A DNA stretch of 64,000 nt from Taxillus chinensis (Eukaryota; Streptophyta; Magnoliopsida; Santalales; Loranthaceae), in the NCBI GenBank assembly GCA_023512835.1, contig CM042091.1, positions 3,600,348-3,664,347 of the forward strand, written 5' to 3'. This document shows positions 34,260 to 46,008 of the stretch, in pieces. Positions within the stretch are counted from its first letter, which is position 1. Each line of letters begins with the position of its first letter. The notes below the pieces were generated by a model. The model was given only the letters and a program-made list of their open reading frames with translations, did not search any database and was not told where the DNA came from. A program made the position numbers and the translations under genes.

Positions 34260-35170
34260 GAGCATGCTAATTTTATAATTTTTATTTCTATTTTAAAAAA
34301 TAAATAGTACTCAATATATTTTATTTATTTTTCACATCTTATTTTTTTATTTTTTTTTACTTTTTTACTTTTTTTATTTTTTACAATTAATTAAAAATAT
34401 ACATATATCATGAAATATAATAAAAAATATTTAAAGAATGAATAATGATCCTTCAAATATGAATTTTTCTTTCAATATTTATTTTTATTATTTAAATTTT
34501 AGAATTTGAAGACCGTGAGATATTTTTTTCATTCAAAATTAAAATTTTCTTTTAATTTTTTTTAAATATTTTTTTTAAAATCACAATCATAAAAGATTTT
34601 TTAAAATTATCATATATAATTATCTGTAAAGCCCGCTACAGGTTAGTAGTATGTTCTTAGTCTTCTTGTCTTCATATTCGAAATAGGGTCCAGGGCAGCC
34701 GAGAAGACGCTTGTGCCCACAGCAGCGAGACCCAATCTTGTCCCTTAGGCCCACGAGGGTACCTACGGATCTAGGGCTCGGCCCTGGGTCACACTCACCC
34801 ATCCGAATTCCATTGCGATACCAAATCAAAAGGAGTAGTAAATAAACAAAACTGATGATTGAGTGTTGTATTATTAATCATTAATTCCCGGGACAACAAT
34901 TAATTTACCAGTATCAATTTCATGGAGAAGTACAATAATGCACATACAAGCATCATCCTCAATAATACCCATGACACGAGGACTCATATACCTACCTATA
35001 TGTGATTCCTAGACTCACACACAAGTTTTTATATATGCCGTTTTTTTTCTTCAAGATGTTAATTTGTTGTTCCAAGGGAAAAAAATAATAAAATGAAAAT
35101 ATAGGTAGGAGAGTAAGACGGTTTGACATAGATCAAGCTAGAGACTCATGTGATGACATCCACAGGGTAA
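34260..35170. other. Intergenic DNA with an unexplained GC-rich island
   Basis: 34,260-34,620 is almost pure A/T. 34,640-34,840 is GC-rich with a minus-strand open frame of 69 codons at 34620-34829 (rich in Gly, Arg, Cys and Pro, with GLRDKIGSRCCGHKR). I do not recognise it as a gene, organelle fragment or transposon protein. The remainder up to 35,170 is the presumed 3' flank of the next minus-strand gene. Confidence 0.4.
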
Positions 35171-35623
35171 TCAATGGTCCTCTGGAATGGTATCCAAACT
35201 TGGTCTCCAGCTGCTTGTTGGTTCGCCTCCACTTCTCAACCTGATTGCACTCATAACTTCTTCCACAGAAGAGAATTTAGCATACTTCTGATATTTCATA
35301 ATCTGCTGCAGCTGTCTCTGGGTAACCACTACTCTGACACTCACCACCCCACCACCACCATTCTTTTCTTTTGCCCTCCTTTCGTGTTCATCCATAGTCT
35401 TAGGCTCACTCCGTTCGGTCTGTATCTTTTCTTCCCGTTTGAGGCCACGTTTACATTGCCTGCAGCTTGTTTTACCCATCATTCCACAATCGTCATCGAC
35501 AGCAACAATATGGGTCGCCACCGATTTATACTTCCTCGGCTGATGCGGTCCCGTCCGTTCGATAGCATGGTTTTCACTTGGCTCCGGGACTACAGATCTG
35601 CTACTTCCAAAACAGTTCCCCAT
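35171..35623 (-). CDS. Small plant-specific MGNC-start protein, probably N-myristoylated
   Basis: A single exon of 150 codons read from ATG at 35623. The N-terminus MGNCFGSS fits an N-myristoylation/palmitoylation signal (Gly2, Cys4) for plasma-membrane anchoring. The middle is basic and low-complexity (KRGLKREEKIQ, then GGGGVVSV). The C-terminus has a plant-conserved pattern, VRVVVTQRQLQQIM, SSVEEVMSAIRLRSG and SWRPSLDTIPED, found in a family of small uncharacterised plant proteins. I do not know its function. An upstream in-frame ATG at 35839 exists only because the frame runs through a microsatellite (repetitive Ser-Leu and Tyr-Ile), so Met73 of that frame is the better start. From memory, an Arabidopsis relative lies next to an IscA-like gene (At5g03890/At5g03905), as here. 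Confidence 0.75.
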   Translation of the reverse strand: MGNCFGSSRSVVPEPSENHAIERTGPHQPRKYKSVATHIVAVDDDCGMMGKTSCRQCKRGLKREEKIQTERSEPKTMDEHERRAKEKNGGGGVVSVRVVVTQRQLQQIMKYQKYAKFSSVEEVMSAIRLRSGGEPTSSWRPSLDTIPEDH

Positions 35624-35693
35624 TAAATTGTTCTGACTCGAGAAAGATGGCCAGGGTCTAGACAATGGGTGTCTCTGTGGATGAAGATTTGTT

Positions 35694-35696
<3 letters not shown>

Positions 35697-35777
<81 letters not shown>
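35697..35777. repeat. Compound (AT)n(AG)n microsatellite in the leader of the MGNC gene
   Basis: An AT run followed by an AG run, 75-155 bases upstream of the chosen start codon. On the gene's strand this is (CT)n(AT)n and probably lies in the 5' UTR. Confidence 0.95.
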
Positions 35778-35780
<3 letters not shown>

Positions 35781-36571
35781 ACAGCAATGGGGAAGCTAGT
35801 ATATATATAGAGAGAAATGGTTGGGACAAGCACATGCATTTACGATCATTGCGCCGCAGTTCAGGAGGGAAGGAACTGATGTTCTTTGGATTGAGACCAA
35901 AAACACCCATAAAATACACTATTTTAATGCCACCCCATCAAAAAAAATGTAGATTATTTGCAACCAATCTCGTTCTCACATCATGTGGGTCTCTTTAACT
36001 TAGTACTCAAGGTCAAAACTCATCTGTTGGAGCAAAGACTTATCCAACAGCAGAAAATTTGGGGGCCTAAAAAGAAGCAGACGAACGGGAGCAAAACGGT
36101 CTTTTTTTATTTTTTTATTTTAAAGAAAACATATTAAAAACCAAGCGTTTCCACAAAAATAATTGATTTTATCCAATTCCAAAGTGATGAATTCTACCAT
36201 TTAACTTAAAAGTCTCAATTTTAATACAACTTAACACCGGGAAAATATACAACTCAACGATATATAACTTTGGAATGGGCTAACGTGACACTAATTATTA
36301 TTATTATTATTAAAAAGGGAGTGGGAAAAGGCTTATAGGGGGAGGAGGTATTGTTGAATGAATTATAAAGATTTTTAAGTTGAATAATATATTAATTTTG
36401 GGGGTATCATATCCTGACTTTGACCTATCGGTTCTCAAAAATTTTTAATACATGAAATTAACTGAGCCGTCACACTCAATCTTTGACCCTTTTTAACGAG
36501 CCATGTGAAGTTGGAAACTGGCCCGGCTTGTTTCCGTTGCCATATCTGGTCAGAGCCAGCCTGCCTTCAAC

Positions 36572-36627
36572 CATGCATGCACAATCATTCATCAAATATA
36601 TTCATACAACGCGTACGTGCATGCATG
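36572..36627. promoter_or_regulatory. Paired RY (CATGCATG) elements
   Basis: Two CATGCATG palindromes, at 36572-36579 and 36620-36627, lie about 0.95-1.0 kb upstream of the MGNC gene start. RY repeats are bound by B3 factors such as ABI3/FUS3 in seed promoters. Function here is inferred from motif only. Confidence 0.4.
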
Positions 36628-36769
36628 TCCCTCCTGGCATGGCTTCTTTCCTCAAAAACCCTGACGGCGTACAGGGTACTTGTTTTGTTAACCAAAGAAT
36701 TGGAAAATGCGTCATTGGTTACTTGATAAGCACGGTCCTGACTCTTTTTTTTACGACAGATTGAACACC

Positions 36770-37519
36770 TAATTTTGGTTGAAAGGTTTTTTTACCCTAC
36801 ATATCATACCGAATGATTGAAGGTTTTTTTTTAAAATGAATTGTTCAAGGAGAAAACACTAGATTAATGTTAAAGGTTGACCGACATTAAATAATTAACC
36901 TAGCTACAATTAAAATTTTATTTAAACAGAAGAAGTAAATGAATGTCCATGTTGCTTATTTCAATTAAAAGTAGAGATCGATTACTCTAATCAATCAAGG
37001 TATGGACGGGACAAATGAAGAGAAGCCCATAAAGGATGGATACATAAAATATTTTATAAAGGTGGCCTAGTCAAAACAATACCTAGCTAATACTTCAAAA
37101 CAAAATAATTATATTTATAAATTTTAAAGTAATGAAAAATTATAACTTAAGAAACTGATATCTAGGCTAAATTATTAAATAATTGAATATATGTTAATTT
37201 TTTAATACAAACTATAAAGCTTATAGTGAGTTGAAATAAATTATATTTTACTTTTTTATTAATTAAAAATTTTAAAACCCGATTAAATAAAAGACTATTA
37301 TATATATAGGCATACTATAAAGAAAATATGAGGATAAATTGTTATTATAAGAAATTTAATATGAATTATTAGATTTTATAGTCAATAGTTGATATTAAAT
37401 TTTTATTTAACAGTAAAATAAAATTTTAATCTAGACTATTGGTTTTAATATCCAACAGTCTATATTAAAGTTTTTATGATAACAGTTTGACTTTGCGTTC
37501 ATATTTTAGCAGAATGATA

Positions 37520-37615
<96 letters not shown>

Positions 37616-39270
37616 CTATTTTTTTAAAATCCCTAAAGTTAATTAAGCTAATAATATTTGTTAAAGACAATTACAAAACATAAGTGATAAATTGGTAATA
37701 TTTGAGTTGAAAACCTAAAATATATCATTATTTGTTAATTAAATTCATGTTGATTACTTTTTAATTGCAAGATAAGAGTCACATCAATATCACTGAAAAG
37801 ATTCAAGAAAAAATTACTCTGTGATTTTAAAAAATTAATTTTCTTTAAAAAAAGTAAATACTTTAATATTATAATTTTTTACTATATTTTTTTTTTGCTT
37901 TATATGGCCATAACTGTCCATATAACAAGTTTTTTTTTTAAAGATTGAATTTATTAATAATGAAAAAAAGGACAAAGGCTAGTCTTACCTGAAAACATTT
38001 ATATTGAAAAAAAATAAATTCTTAATATAAGAAATTAATTTAGATACAACAAATTATGTAATTAAATAAAACATTTAATCTAGAAGTGGAAAAGTTTTGT
38101 ATGAAGTCATTACTCATATATATTTAGTGTAGCGTTAGGTTTAGATTGTCTTTGTACGCACACGAGTTTTGTAAAGACCATATTCTGAGTAACTCGTTAA
38201 GTTAGCGATTATTTGAGGATAAAAATATTTAAATAGTAATATAAACATCAATACATATGTTTTAATAGTATTTAAATCTGATTTGAATCTTTGACACAAG
38301 AAAACTTGAACACTCTCTTGAGGAGAGTAATCTTACCACAATTACTCTAAAATTGTCCATGCTTTGGTTTTTTTAGACTCCTCTTTTCATCCTCTGTTAT
38401 GATCGAGACACACATATACACACAAGAACAATTAAAATTTAATGTGATAATTTACCGACATTCATGGGAGAACGAAAAATCACTATATTTAGATTTTACA
38501 ACCTTTGCCTCTCTCACAAATTTTCTTTTCTCTGATTTTTTTGTTTAACAATTACACATTTATAATATAAGAGGAGAAAATAGATAGAGGCTAAACTCCT
38601 TGTTAGTTGGCAACTTTGACAAACTTCATGTTCCAGTTAATCATTTTTGACAAATTCCATACTCTAGTTGGCTCTGTTTATAAAAGTCTTTGAACGACCA
38701 CTGAACTAAGGAATTTGAGCCAATTTCTACATTCTCTAACTCTTCCCCCTCGTTTGTTTTTTTTTTTTTACCATGGTTGCTCTTAATATCATTAATGTAT
38801 TTTTTTACCACGAGCGAGAAATCTCACGGTCTAATTAATATATATAGACATAATTTAAAACGTATTACTAATTTAAAAAGTAAAAAAAAACATTTTAATA
38901 TATATTTATTTGATACATAATTTAAAAGATTAAAACATATCATGTATTATATATTTGTATAGAATAGTTTTTAAAATTATGTATCATGTGTGTGTATCTA
39001 TTAACAACAATAAGATTCATGTTGTTAAAACTCGAATTATTATTATTTTTTCATTAATTTGTATTTTTTATTAAATAAAAAAAACAAAAAAACAAAAAAA
39101 CGGATGGTGTAAGGCACTGTAATTGAATTATTGAAAACCCATTAAAGTGCATCACGTTATCTGCAATTGCATAGTAATTATATGCATTTTCATTGACATT
39201 GGATTACAATTAATTTTATTCACATCAAGAGAAATTACTTACACAATTTACTAGTTTGAGTTTTTTTTTA
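36770..39270. other. AT-rich intergenic DNA
   Basis: Long A/T-rich stretch with poly-A/T tracts and no recognisable gene between the divergent MGNC and IscA-like genes. From 39,270 the composition becomes GC-richer, the likely promoter of the IscA-like gene. Confidence 0.5.
37520..37614. repeat. Compound (CA)n(TA)n(GA)n microsatellite
   Basis: About 26 CA units, then about 11 TA units, then about 10 GA units without interruption. Confidence 0.95.
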
Positions 39271-39701
39271 ACCTCGCCTGCCGGATTAACCCTCGATGTG
39301 CTACAACTTCTTCGATCATACAATTGACCAATTTCAGATAAACAAAAAAATGCTATTTGCATTCACCGCGTCCGCCGCAACCGCAATTGGGTGCAACGAA
39401 CGCTCTCTAAAATGATACCCGGATGACAGCGGTTTGGAGTGTTTGACCCGACAAAAACGCTGAATTTGCCAACCATTACCAAATTGACCACCGGGTCCGG
39501 CGAGGGTTGGGGCGTCGAGATTCACTGATTCAGATCAGCTTGGCTCGTTGGTTAATTGTTTTGGTTTGGTTTGGTGATGTGATAGGCTGGCTGATAGCGA
39601 AGCCCACCCGACAGACCGATCATCGTCGTTGTCCATCAGATCAAACAACTCACGCAATTCGACAGAGAGATAGAGAAGGCGGCGACAGAGGACCAGACAA
39701 C

Positions 39702-39888
39702 ATGTCGGTGATTCAACGCCTGGCCCCAATTTTGGCTGTTCGAATTCGGACGAATCGCAGGCTTCTTTCTTCTTCTTCTTCTTCTTCTGCTGCTGCTCTT
39801 CACCAATCTCATTCTGATCACCATCCTTCTCCTTCTCAATCTCCTCAACTACTTGAACCCCCCCTTAGTATGACCCCTAATTGCATCA

Positions 39889-39933
<45 letters not shown>

Positions 39934-42437
39934 CTTTTAGGGTTTATTGCTGTTTCATACTCTGATTCCTTTTTCAATTCCCTATTTTCTCTAAATTTCG
40001 CATGCGTTGTTTGTTCAAACAACTGCATGAAAATCAATCCGTGTGTCTATTGAAGGTAGTGATAATAAAAACCAGAATAATAATAATAATGGTTGTGTGA
40101 TTTGTTGTTACTATAAGGCAGCAGATGTCTATTTTTGTGTAAACTACATGCCACTTTAAAAGGTTCTACCGAATCCCCCTTTTTTTTTTGAGCAACAACA
40201 CAGCTTGAAAGATTAACCCATCAGCTCCCAAAATGCGTCATGATTGAGGTTGTCCTCATTTCTGTCTGGAAGCGGAATTGGGCTGGTACTTGTTGGTTGT
40301 GCGAATGAGTTCTCGTCAAAACAATGGACGTTTTAGTGCTTATTGACTACAATTACATGCCCTTTTATCCTGAACTTATTTTGCTAAATAAATGCTAGGC
40401 TAGCAGGCAAATGTAAAGCAATAGTCCGTTGTTGTGAAAACTCTTTTAAACCAGAGTTTTAGGTGTTCCCTAGGGGGCCAACCTGGGTGGTGACCAAGCA
40501 GGCCATAATTGCACATGACCACCTTCATGGAAAGGAGCACCCGGAAATACTCTAAAAGAAAGTTAAGATAAATATCAGAGTGATTTTTCCTGTTTCACGC
40601 AAAAGATATTAAAACAATAAATATATATAATCTTCAACTCAAGTCAGAAATGGAGTTTGTTGAGATTTGAGGTGCTTGTCATTGTTTTGACCTAAATGCC
40701 TAGACACATTATCAAAAAACATTCACTTTAGGAATGGTTTGCAGAGATTAAAGGAATTGCAAGCCAATGAAGCATCAGGAGAGGAAAAGTTGCTTCGCTT
40801 GAGTGTAGAAACAGGCGGATGCTCTGGGTTTCAATATGCATTTTCCCTTGATGACAAAACTAATCCAGATGACAGGTTTTCTTATTCCCTTTGCCGAATG
40901 TTTTGCATATTTTCACCTGTGCTGGCTTAGAAATAGGCATCTACTTATACATGATACAATATAATTGTGTCTTCTTTTCATCTCACCACTTATCCTTTAT
41001 TGGTAGAATGTTTGAGAGCGGAGGAGCTAAATTGGTGGTTGATAACTTATCATATGATTTTGTAAAAGGGGCTACTGTTGATTATGTTGAGGAGCTAATT
41101 CGCTCTGCTTTTGTGGTAAGTGGTGTTTCATTGTTATTATGCTGTCATTTTATTATTACATGTTATACAGAAAAGCATGCTTTGAAGTTCACAACTATCA
41201 ACAGAAACTGGTTAGTCATTGGTAACAGGCAGCATAGGCCTTTCTAAATGTCATATGACCTTCAAAGTTTACCCTTGTTCATCAGTTTGGGGGGACAAAT
41301 ATTTCTATCCGAGACTTGGTGTACTTTTTCTCAAACTCTTAGAAAAAAAAGTATTCTGCGAAAAATATTTCATCGTACTGTTGATTATGTTCTGAACTTC
41401 TTATATGACATTTGTTGGTCAACTCACTTCTGCACTGAAGAAGATAACTAGAATTATTAAACAATAATTTAGTCTCATTTATGTCAACCTTCACTATAAG
41501 CTGTAAGTTCTGTATTATAGAAGCTGACTAAATCTCTGGCAGTTCATATGGTGTATGGGGTTGTGGATTGAGGGTGAAGACTTCGTAGATGAAACAACTC
41601 ACTTGAGATCTTGATATGCAATCGCTTTTTCCTTTGAAAAGTGTATTAAGTGGGAAATATTTACTAATTCCTGAAGTGGTTTATCTGGCTAGTTCTTGTA
41701 GTCTGCATTATTTCCAGCTGAAATTTTGAACTTTTAAGTTCATGATTGTTTACATGTTGCTAAACCACTGCTTCTGGATGTTTGTGTTGTTTGCTTTGGT
41801 TAATGAGTTTATTTACAATGAGCAGGTAACTTTTGGGTGTGTTTGCTCAAATTAAATTGTGGATTTTGTAGCTGTTTTCCCCACTTCTATTGTAAGAAGT
41901 TGTATGCCATTGCTGTTGGATTATTTTTTTTGTAATTCTTTTACCGATTTCAATCAATGTTCAGCATTACTCCCCAAAAAAATGTGTGGCTAAATGTTGT
42001 ATTTTACTGGCTGAATACAAGGACTGGGTAGGATGTTGCCGTTATTATTTGGTTCTAGAATGTTGATGTTCCTAATAATAGAATAAAAATAATTTGATCT
42101 TTTGCATTTTGTAATGGGGATAGTGTCATTAATGGATGACTACAAATATTTATGTTGATGTTTTTGTGTAAAATTTGCGGCGATGTTGACATGGGTATCA
42201 TCATCATCATCATCATTATCATCATCATTATTTTGTTGCTGAAATGCGTTTATTTATTTGCATTACCCCACTCGTGCTAACTTTATTGAGTTGGGTCTAT
42301 GAGATGCAAGTCTTGCCTTGCCTGTATTGCGTCATCGTCAGGTAACTAATAAATTTCTGCGTTATGTGCAGGTTGCTACGAATCCAAGTGCCGTTGGCGG
42401 CTGCAGCTGTAAAAGTTCTTTCATGGTGAAACAGTAG
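39702..42437 (+). CDS. ISCA2: Iron-sulfur cluster assembly protein IscA-like 2, mitochondrial
   Basis: Four exons: 39702-39890, 40745-40875, 41007-41115, 42372-42437, giving 164 residues. Residues 1-62 form a presequence rich in Arg and Ser ([20 protein letters not shown], then a serine run), typical of mitochondrial import. The A-type carrier fold follows, with the three cluster/iron-binding cysteines C89 (GGCSGF), C154 and C156 (GGCSCKSSF) all present. A-type carriers of the ISCA1/ISCA2/IBA57 system act late in the pathway, helping build [4Fe-4S] clusters on mitochondrial apoproteins. Intron 1 begins inside a CT microsatellite, so its donor is AAG|GTCTCT, a weak match to consensus. Intron 3 is about 1.25 kb. 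The gene diverges from the MGNC gene upstream. Confidence 0.92.
39892..39930 (+). repeat. (TC)n microsatellite at the exon 1 donor of the IscA-like gene
   Basis: About 19 TC units begin two bases after the exon/intron boundary, so the splice donor itself is the edge of the repeat. Confidence 0.9.
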
Positions 42438-42910
42438 TCTGCAAAGCTTTGGAAAAAATAAAAGCTTTGATGCACATATTAGAATGTTATTTACGTTTGC
42501 CTCCAATGAATCATTAATCAGATACGTTTTTTTTTTCTATTGAATTGGTTGAATTTAGATGTATGTACCAAATTGTCGATATAGCCTACGTTTATTTGAT
42601 AATGAGGACGCATGGTAAACCTCAGGTCGCCATGAAATTGGAGATACAGATTTTATGTTTATAAATTCATTATATTCACAAGTTAGTTATTGAAACAACC
42701 CAGGGGGACCTTTGTTAATAGTGTATATTACAAAGGTAAAGCAACTACAATATCAAATGACTCATTTTGGACATTCTAGGTTGTCTTATTGACTTGACAA
42801 TTTCCAATTTTATTTTATCCAAAGCTTTGTTTGCTGGGCAAATTAGACAAATTAGAGTCTCGGCATTATACTGAAAAAGAAACCAGAGTATGAAAAATTA
42901 GACAAACTAG

Positions 42911-43710
42911 GAGCATGTTTGGTACCGATACTCTCGGTATCGATTTTTGGTTTTTTAATATGAAAAACACGCTCAGTTTTATGTTTGGCATTACTTTTCG
43001 ATATGGATTTTCGAAAACATTTCGTGTTCGAGTATCAAAAAACAAAAACACATTATTTGTGTTTTCATTTTTCCTATAATCGTTTCCCGTCCAACCCATC
43101 CGTCGTTGCTGCCGCCCACCCTGCTAGCCGCTGCTCACCACCATGCCACTGCGACCTCCCCCCTAGACGGCTCAGCAGATCCTTCGCCGTTATTGATGCC
43201 GCCCACCCCGCTGATGCCGTTGTTGACGTCGCCCATCCCGCTGGCCACTTTTGATGCCGCCCATCCCGCGACGCATCCCCCGGCCTGCCCTCGCCAGCAC
43301 CCCGCTGCAACCTCCCCCGGCAACAGATTCCCCCCTCCCCCCCTCGCGGCAGCACCCCCTGTGACGCGGATCTGCCGCTGCGACATCCTCCTGCGACGAC
43401 TCCTCACCCGCGACGCAGCGCCTGCCCTGCGACGGATCTGCCGCTGCGATGGACCCCAGTCCTGCGACGGATCTGTCCGTTGCAACGATGGCCTCCCAGT
43501 CCTCCTTGCCCGTTGCGACGACGCCAGCCTGCTGCAACGACGCCCACTGTGACGATGCCCGCCCGCTGCTACGTTGCCCGCCCGACGAACAAAAAACAAA
43601 AACGCAAAACAACAACCAAACATAAAAAAGAGTTTTGAATGATAAATTTTGAGAATAGTCGAGTACCGATTTTTGGAAACCGAAAACCCAAACGTGCAAC
43701 CAAACATAGC
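42911..43710. mobile_element. MITE-like element with GC-rich core (about 0.8 kb)
   Basis: The ends GAGCATGTTTGGTACCGAT and CGTGCAACCAAACATAGC form imperfect inverted repeats (TGTTTGGT), with CTAG on both sides as a possible short target duplication. Sub-terminal arms are AT-rich and mirror each other (TACCGATACTC... and ...GAGTACCGATT). The core, about 43085-43590, is very GC-rich with loosely repeated phrases such as GACGGATCTGCCGCTGCGA, which creates long open frames on both strands. No transposase. It lies about 0.5 kb past the IscA-like gene. Confidence 0.65.
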
Positions 43711-43782
43711 CTAGAGTCATGATGTTGTACTGAGAAAGAAACTTTGAAAGGCTAATATGAAATTAATCGCCAGAGGATTGCA

Positions 43783-43848
43783 TGCATGCATGTATATGTA
43801 TGTATGTGTGTGTATGTATGTATGTATGTATGTATGTGTGTGTATGAT
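43783..43848. repeat. (TGTA)n/(ATGC)n microsatellite
   Basis: Tandem 4-base units, ATGC then TGTA with TGTG variants, directly after the MITE-like element. Confidence 0.9.
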
Positions 43849-43849
43849 A

Positions 43850-45146
43850 AATTATTATTTAGTATATATTTTTATCTATTGTTTGTGATATTGACTTGCA
43901 CTATTGTTTGTAGTGTGGTCCCATTTTTACTTTTGACTTTTATTGTTGCATTTAGTCTTGTTTTATGATTGTAATAATGTGACGCAATGAAATCATGTAA
44001 TAATTTAATTTTTTTCGAACCAAAATAATTGATTATGATAAATTAATCCAAACACACCCTATAGTAGCCTTTACGAAAATTGTAACCGGATGACTAAGTT
44101 TGAACAATAATTTTTATAAATAAAAAAACCCAATTTGTGAGCACTGTTATTGGAGATGGAAACTGGTTGGATCGGGATCGGTTAACGTTCTACCCGAACA
44201 TGTAAATTTTCACTCTAAACCTATCCCATCCTAATGGTTTGAGCAATTTGTGACAGAGTGAGAATTTAGGCCAACTTGATGTTTTGTCGGGATAGGTTAA
44301 TATGAATTGGATCAAAATTGTCTTTGAGTTTTTTTAAAAAACTTTTTCAGAAATATCGATCAATCCAAAATATAATTTCTCTAATGCCAAAACATTTATT
44401 TAGCTTTAACATTTTTTCTCAAAATACCTAAGGATAAAAATAAATAAACAAAAACTATCCTATAAACTAATTCTACTTACCCTCCTCAAAACCAACCTTA
44501 AAAATTACCATTTTTTAAAAGTAAACATTTAAATAATTTAATAAAATATCTCTATCTTTACTATCATTTAAAGCCAAAATATTTATTTAGAATCAATATA
44601 TTTTTTCAAAAATACCAATAACTGCCTCAAAAACCAATCTTTAAGACTACAATTTTTTAAATAATTTAATATATATTCTAAAACGATTGTCTTATAAAAA
44701 TATTTCAAATCCTAATAACTATCATTAAATTTTAAAAAAAAGTGTGCAGTGAACATACTAGGGATGACAATGAGGCGGATTACACCGGATACTCACCCCA
44801 CCCCATCCTACCTCTAATGTGATGGGTTTAAAATTAATATAATCAGGTTCGGAGCGAATTTAGACAAGTATCTCGAATCCAGTAAAATTTTAGGATGGAT
44901 TTGTGACAAGTTTCGTTCCAAATCCATATATATATAAGACAATATAGTGAATTTATTGGATATTCATATTGATGACCCGAATTTAAGATGGATTTAATAC
45001 TTTTTTTGGAAGAAAAAAAAAAGCGTTGCATTTTCAACCTTCAGATCCTATTCTCGCTACACAAAAGATGGATATATATATATATATTTAAAAACACAAA
45101 AAAATAGACAAAGGAACTAATCTAGGCTGATAGTGGAACCGGTGTG
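43850..45146. other. Intergenic DNA with dispersed-repeat fragments
   Basis: No gene seen. 44,758-44,935 starts CTAGGGATGACAATGAGGCG, and 44,150-44,240 contains a related GGATCGGGATCGG phrase. Both resemble a dispersed plant repeat with GGGATGACAATGGGGCGGG-type starts, but this is from memory and weak. A short TA tract lies at 45,071-45,087, just upstream of the TMEM97-like gene. Confidence 0.4.
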
Positions 45147-46008
45147 ATGGGAGCTCTGTGCACGCTCATTGATGCAGTCCTCTTCCTCTACTTCCTTCTC
45201 CTGGCGGTGATGGTGCCGCTGGTCGACGCGCAGGTATGCGTGGACCGCGCCCGCTTCCCCTCGGCTATCTTGGATCTGGTGGACTGGTACAGTCGCGAGT
45301 ACGGCGATTATTTGGTCGCCGACAAACCTAGTTTCTTTGTCGGATTGGTGTGGATGGAATTGTTGTTCCAGTGGCCGCTCTCGCTTGTCAATCTTTACGG
45401 GATTCTCGCCGCCCGGTCGTGGCTCCCCGCCGCTTGCTTAGTCCATGGCGCCTCTGTCTTCACCTCCATGGTATACAATACACCCTTTTTGTGTTTTTCT
45501 TTACTCATGGTTTGTTTGTTTGGATATGGTCTTTGCCACCGGCAATGGTCGGTCTGTAATCAAATTTCGAACTGTAATGTTTACCAGTTTTGTTTGTTCC
45601 CATTCCAATCCAGAAGCGATGGCTTCTTTGTGATCGTTTCTGACATTATTAGACTATGAAGGGAAAATAAACCTGTTTGTGTTATGCTTTTCAGTTTCAT
45701 ACCGATGTTTCTTTTGCGTCTAATCTTAAGCCGAATGTGTGTGGTCTGGTTGTTGATTTGCTTCTCATTTTTCATGTTTACATTCGTATTCAAATGGCTT
45801 GTGTTTAACCAAAGACCCGAATGTTTCTCAGGTGGCTATATTAGCAGAGCTCATGGGATCAGGCAGGGGCTCCGAAAAGCTACAGATGGTATACTACCCT
45901 TTCATCGGCATGGCTGCTCTCACGGTTCTACGGGGCATGCTCCCACCAAGCGGCAAGGCTTCTCCATCAGTCAGAAGATACCCAGTGGCTAGGAAAAAGA
46001 GGGCTTAA
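45147..46008 (+). CDS. TMEM97/sigma-2-receptor-like EXPERA-domain membrane protein
   Basis: Two exons, 45147-45470 and 45832-46008, encode 166 residues. Four membrane segments are visible: about 8-28, 62-85, 92-116 and a last one containing MVYYPFIGMAALTVLRGML. The acidic residues that line the EXPERA ligand pocket are matched: D27 (PLVDAQ; human TMEM97 D29), D54 (EYGDYL; human D56) and E71 (WMELLFQ; human E73). The C-terminus ends -KKRA, a KKxx dilysine ER-retrieval signal. Relatives are ER sterol-binding or isomerase-fold proteins (EBP, TM6SF2, TMEM97); the animal protein affects cholesterol and NPC1 handling. The plant role is not established. The start was set at the ATG at 45147 after a noncoding leader. 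The gene is convergent with the DAWDLE-like gene. Confidence 0.88.

Noticed and set aside
37520..37614. Possible CRISPR-like or satellite array
   Set aside because: It is a simple compound microsatellite; no CRISPR arrays are expected or seen in this plant nuclear DNA.
43106..43720. Overlapping open frames of 148-190 codons on both strands
   Set aside because: They fall in the GC-rich repetitive core of the MITE-like element; open frames on both strands reflect scarcity of A/T-rich stop codons, and there is no domain or start context.
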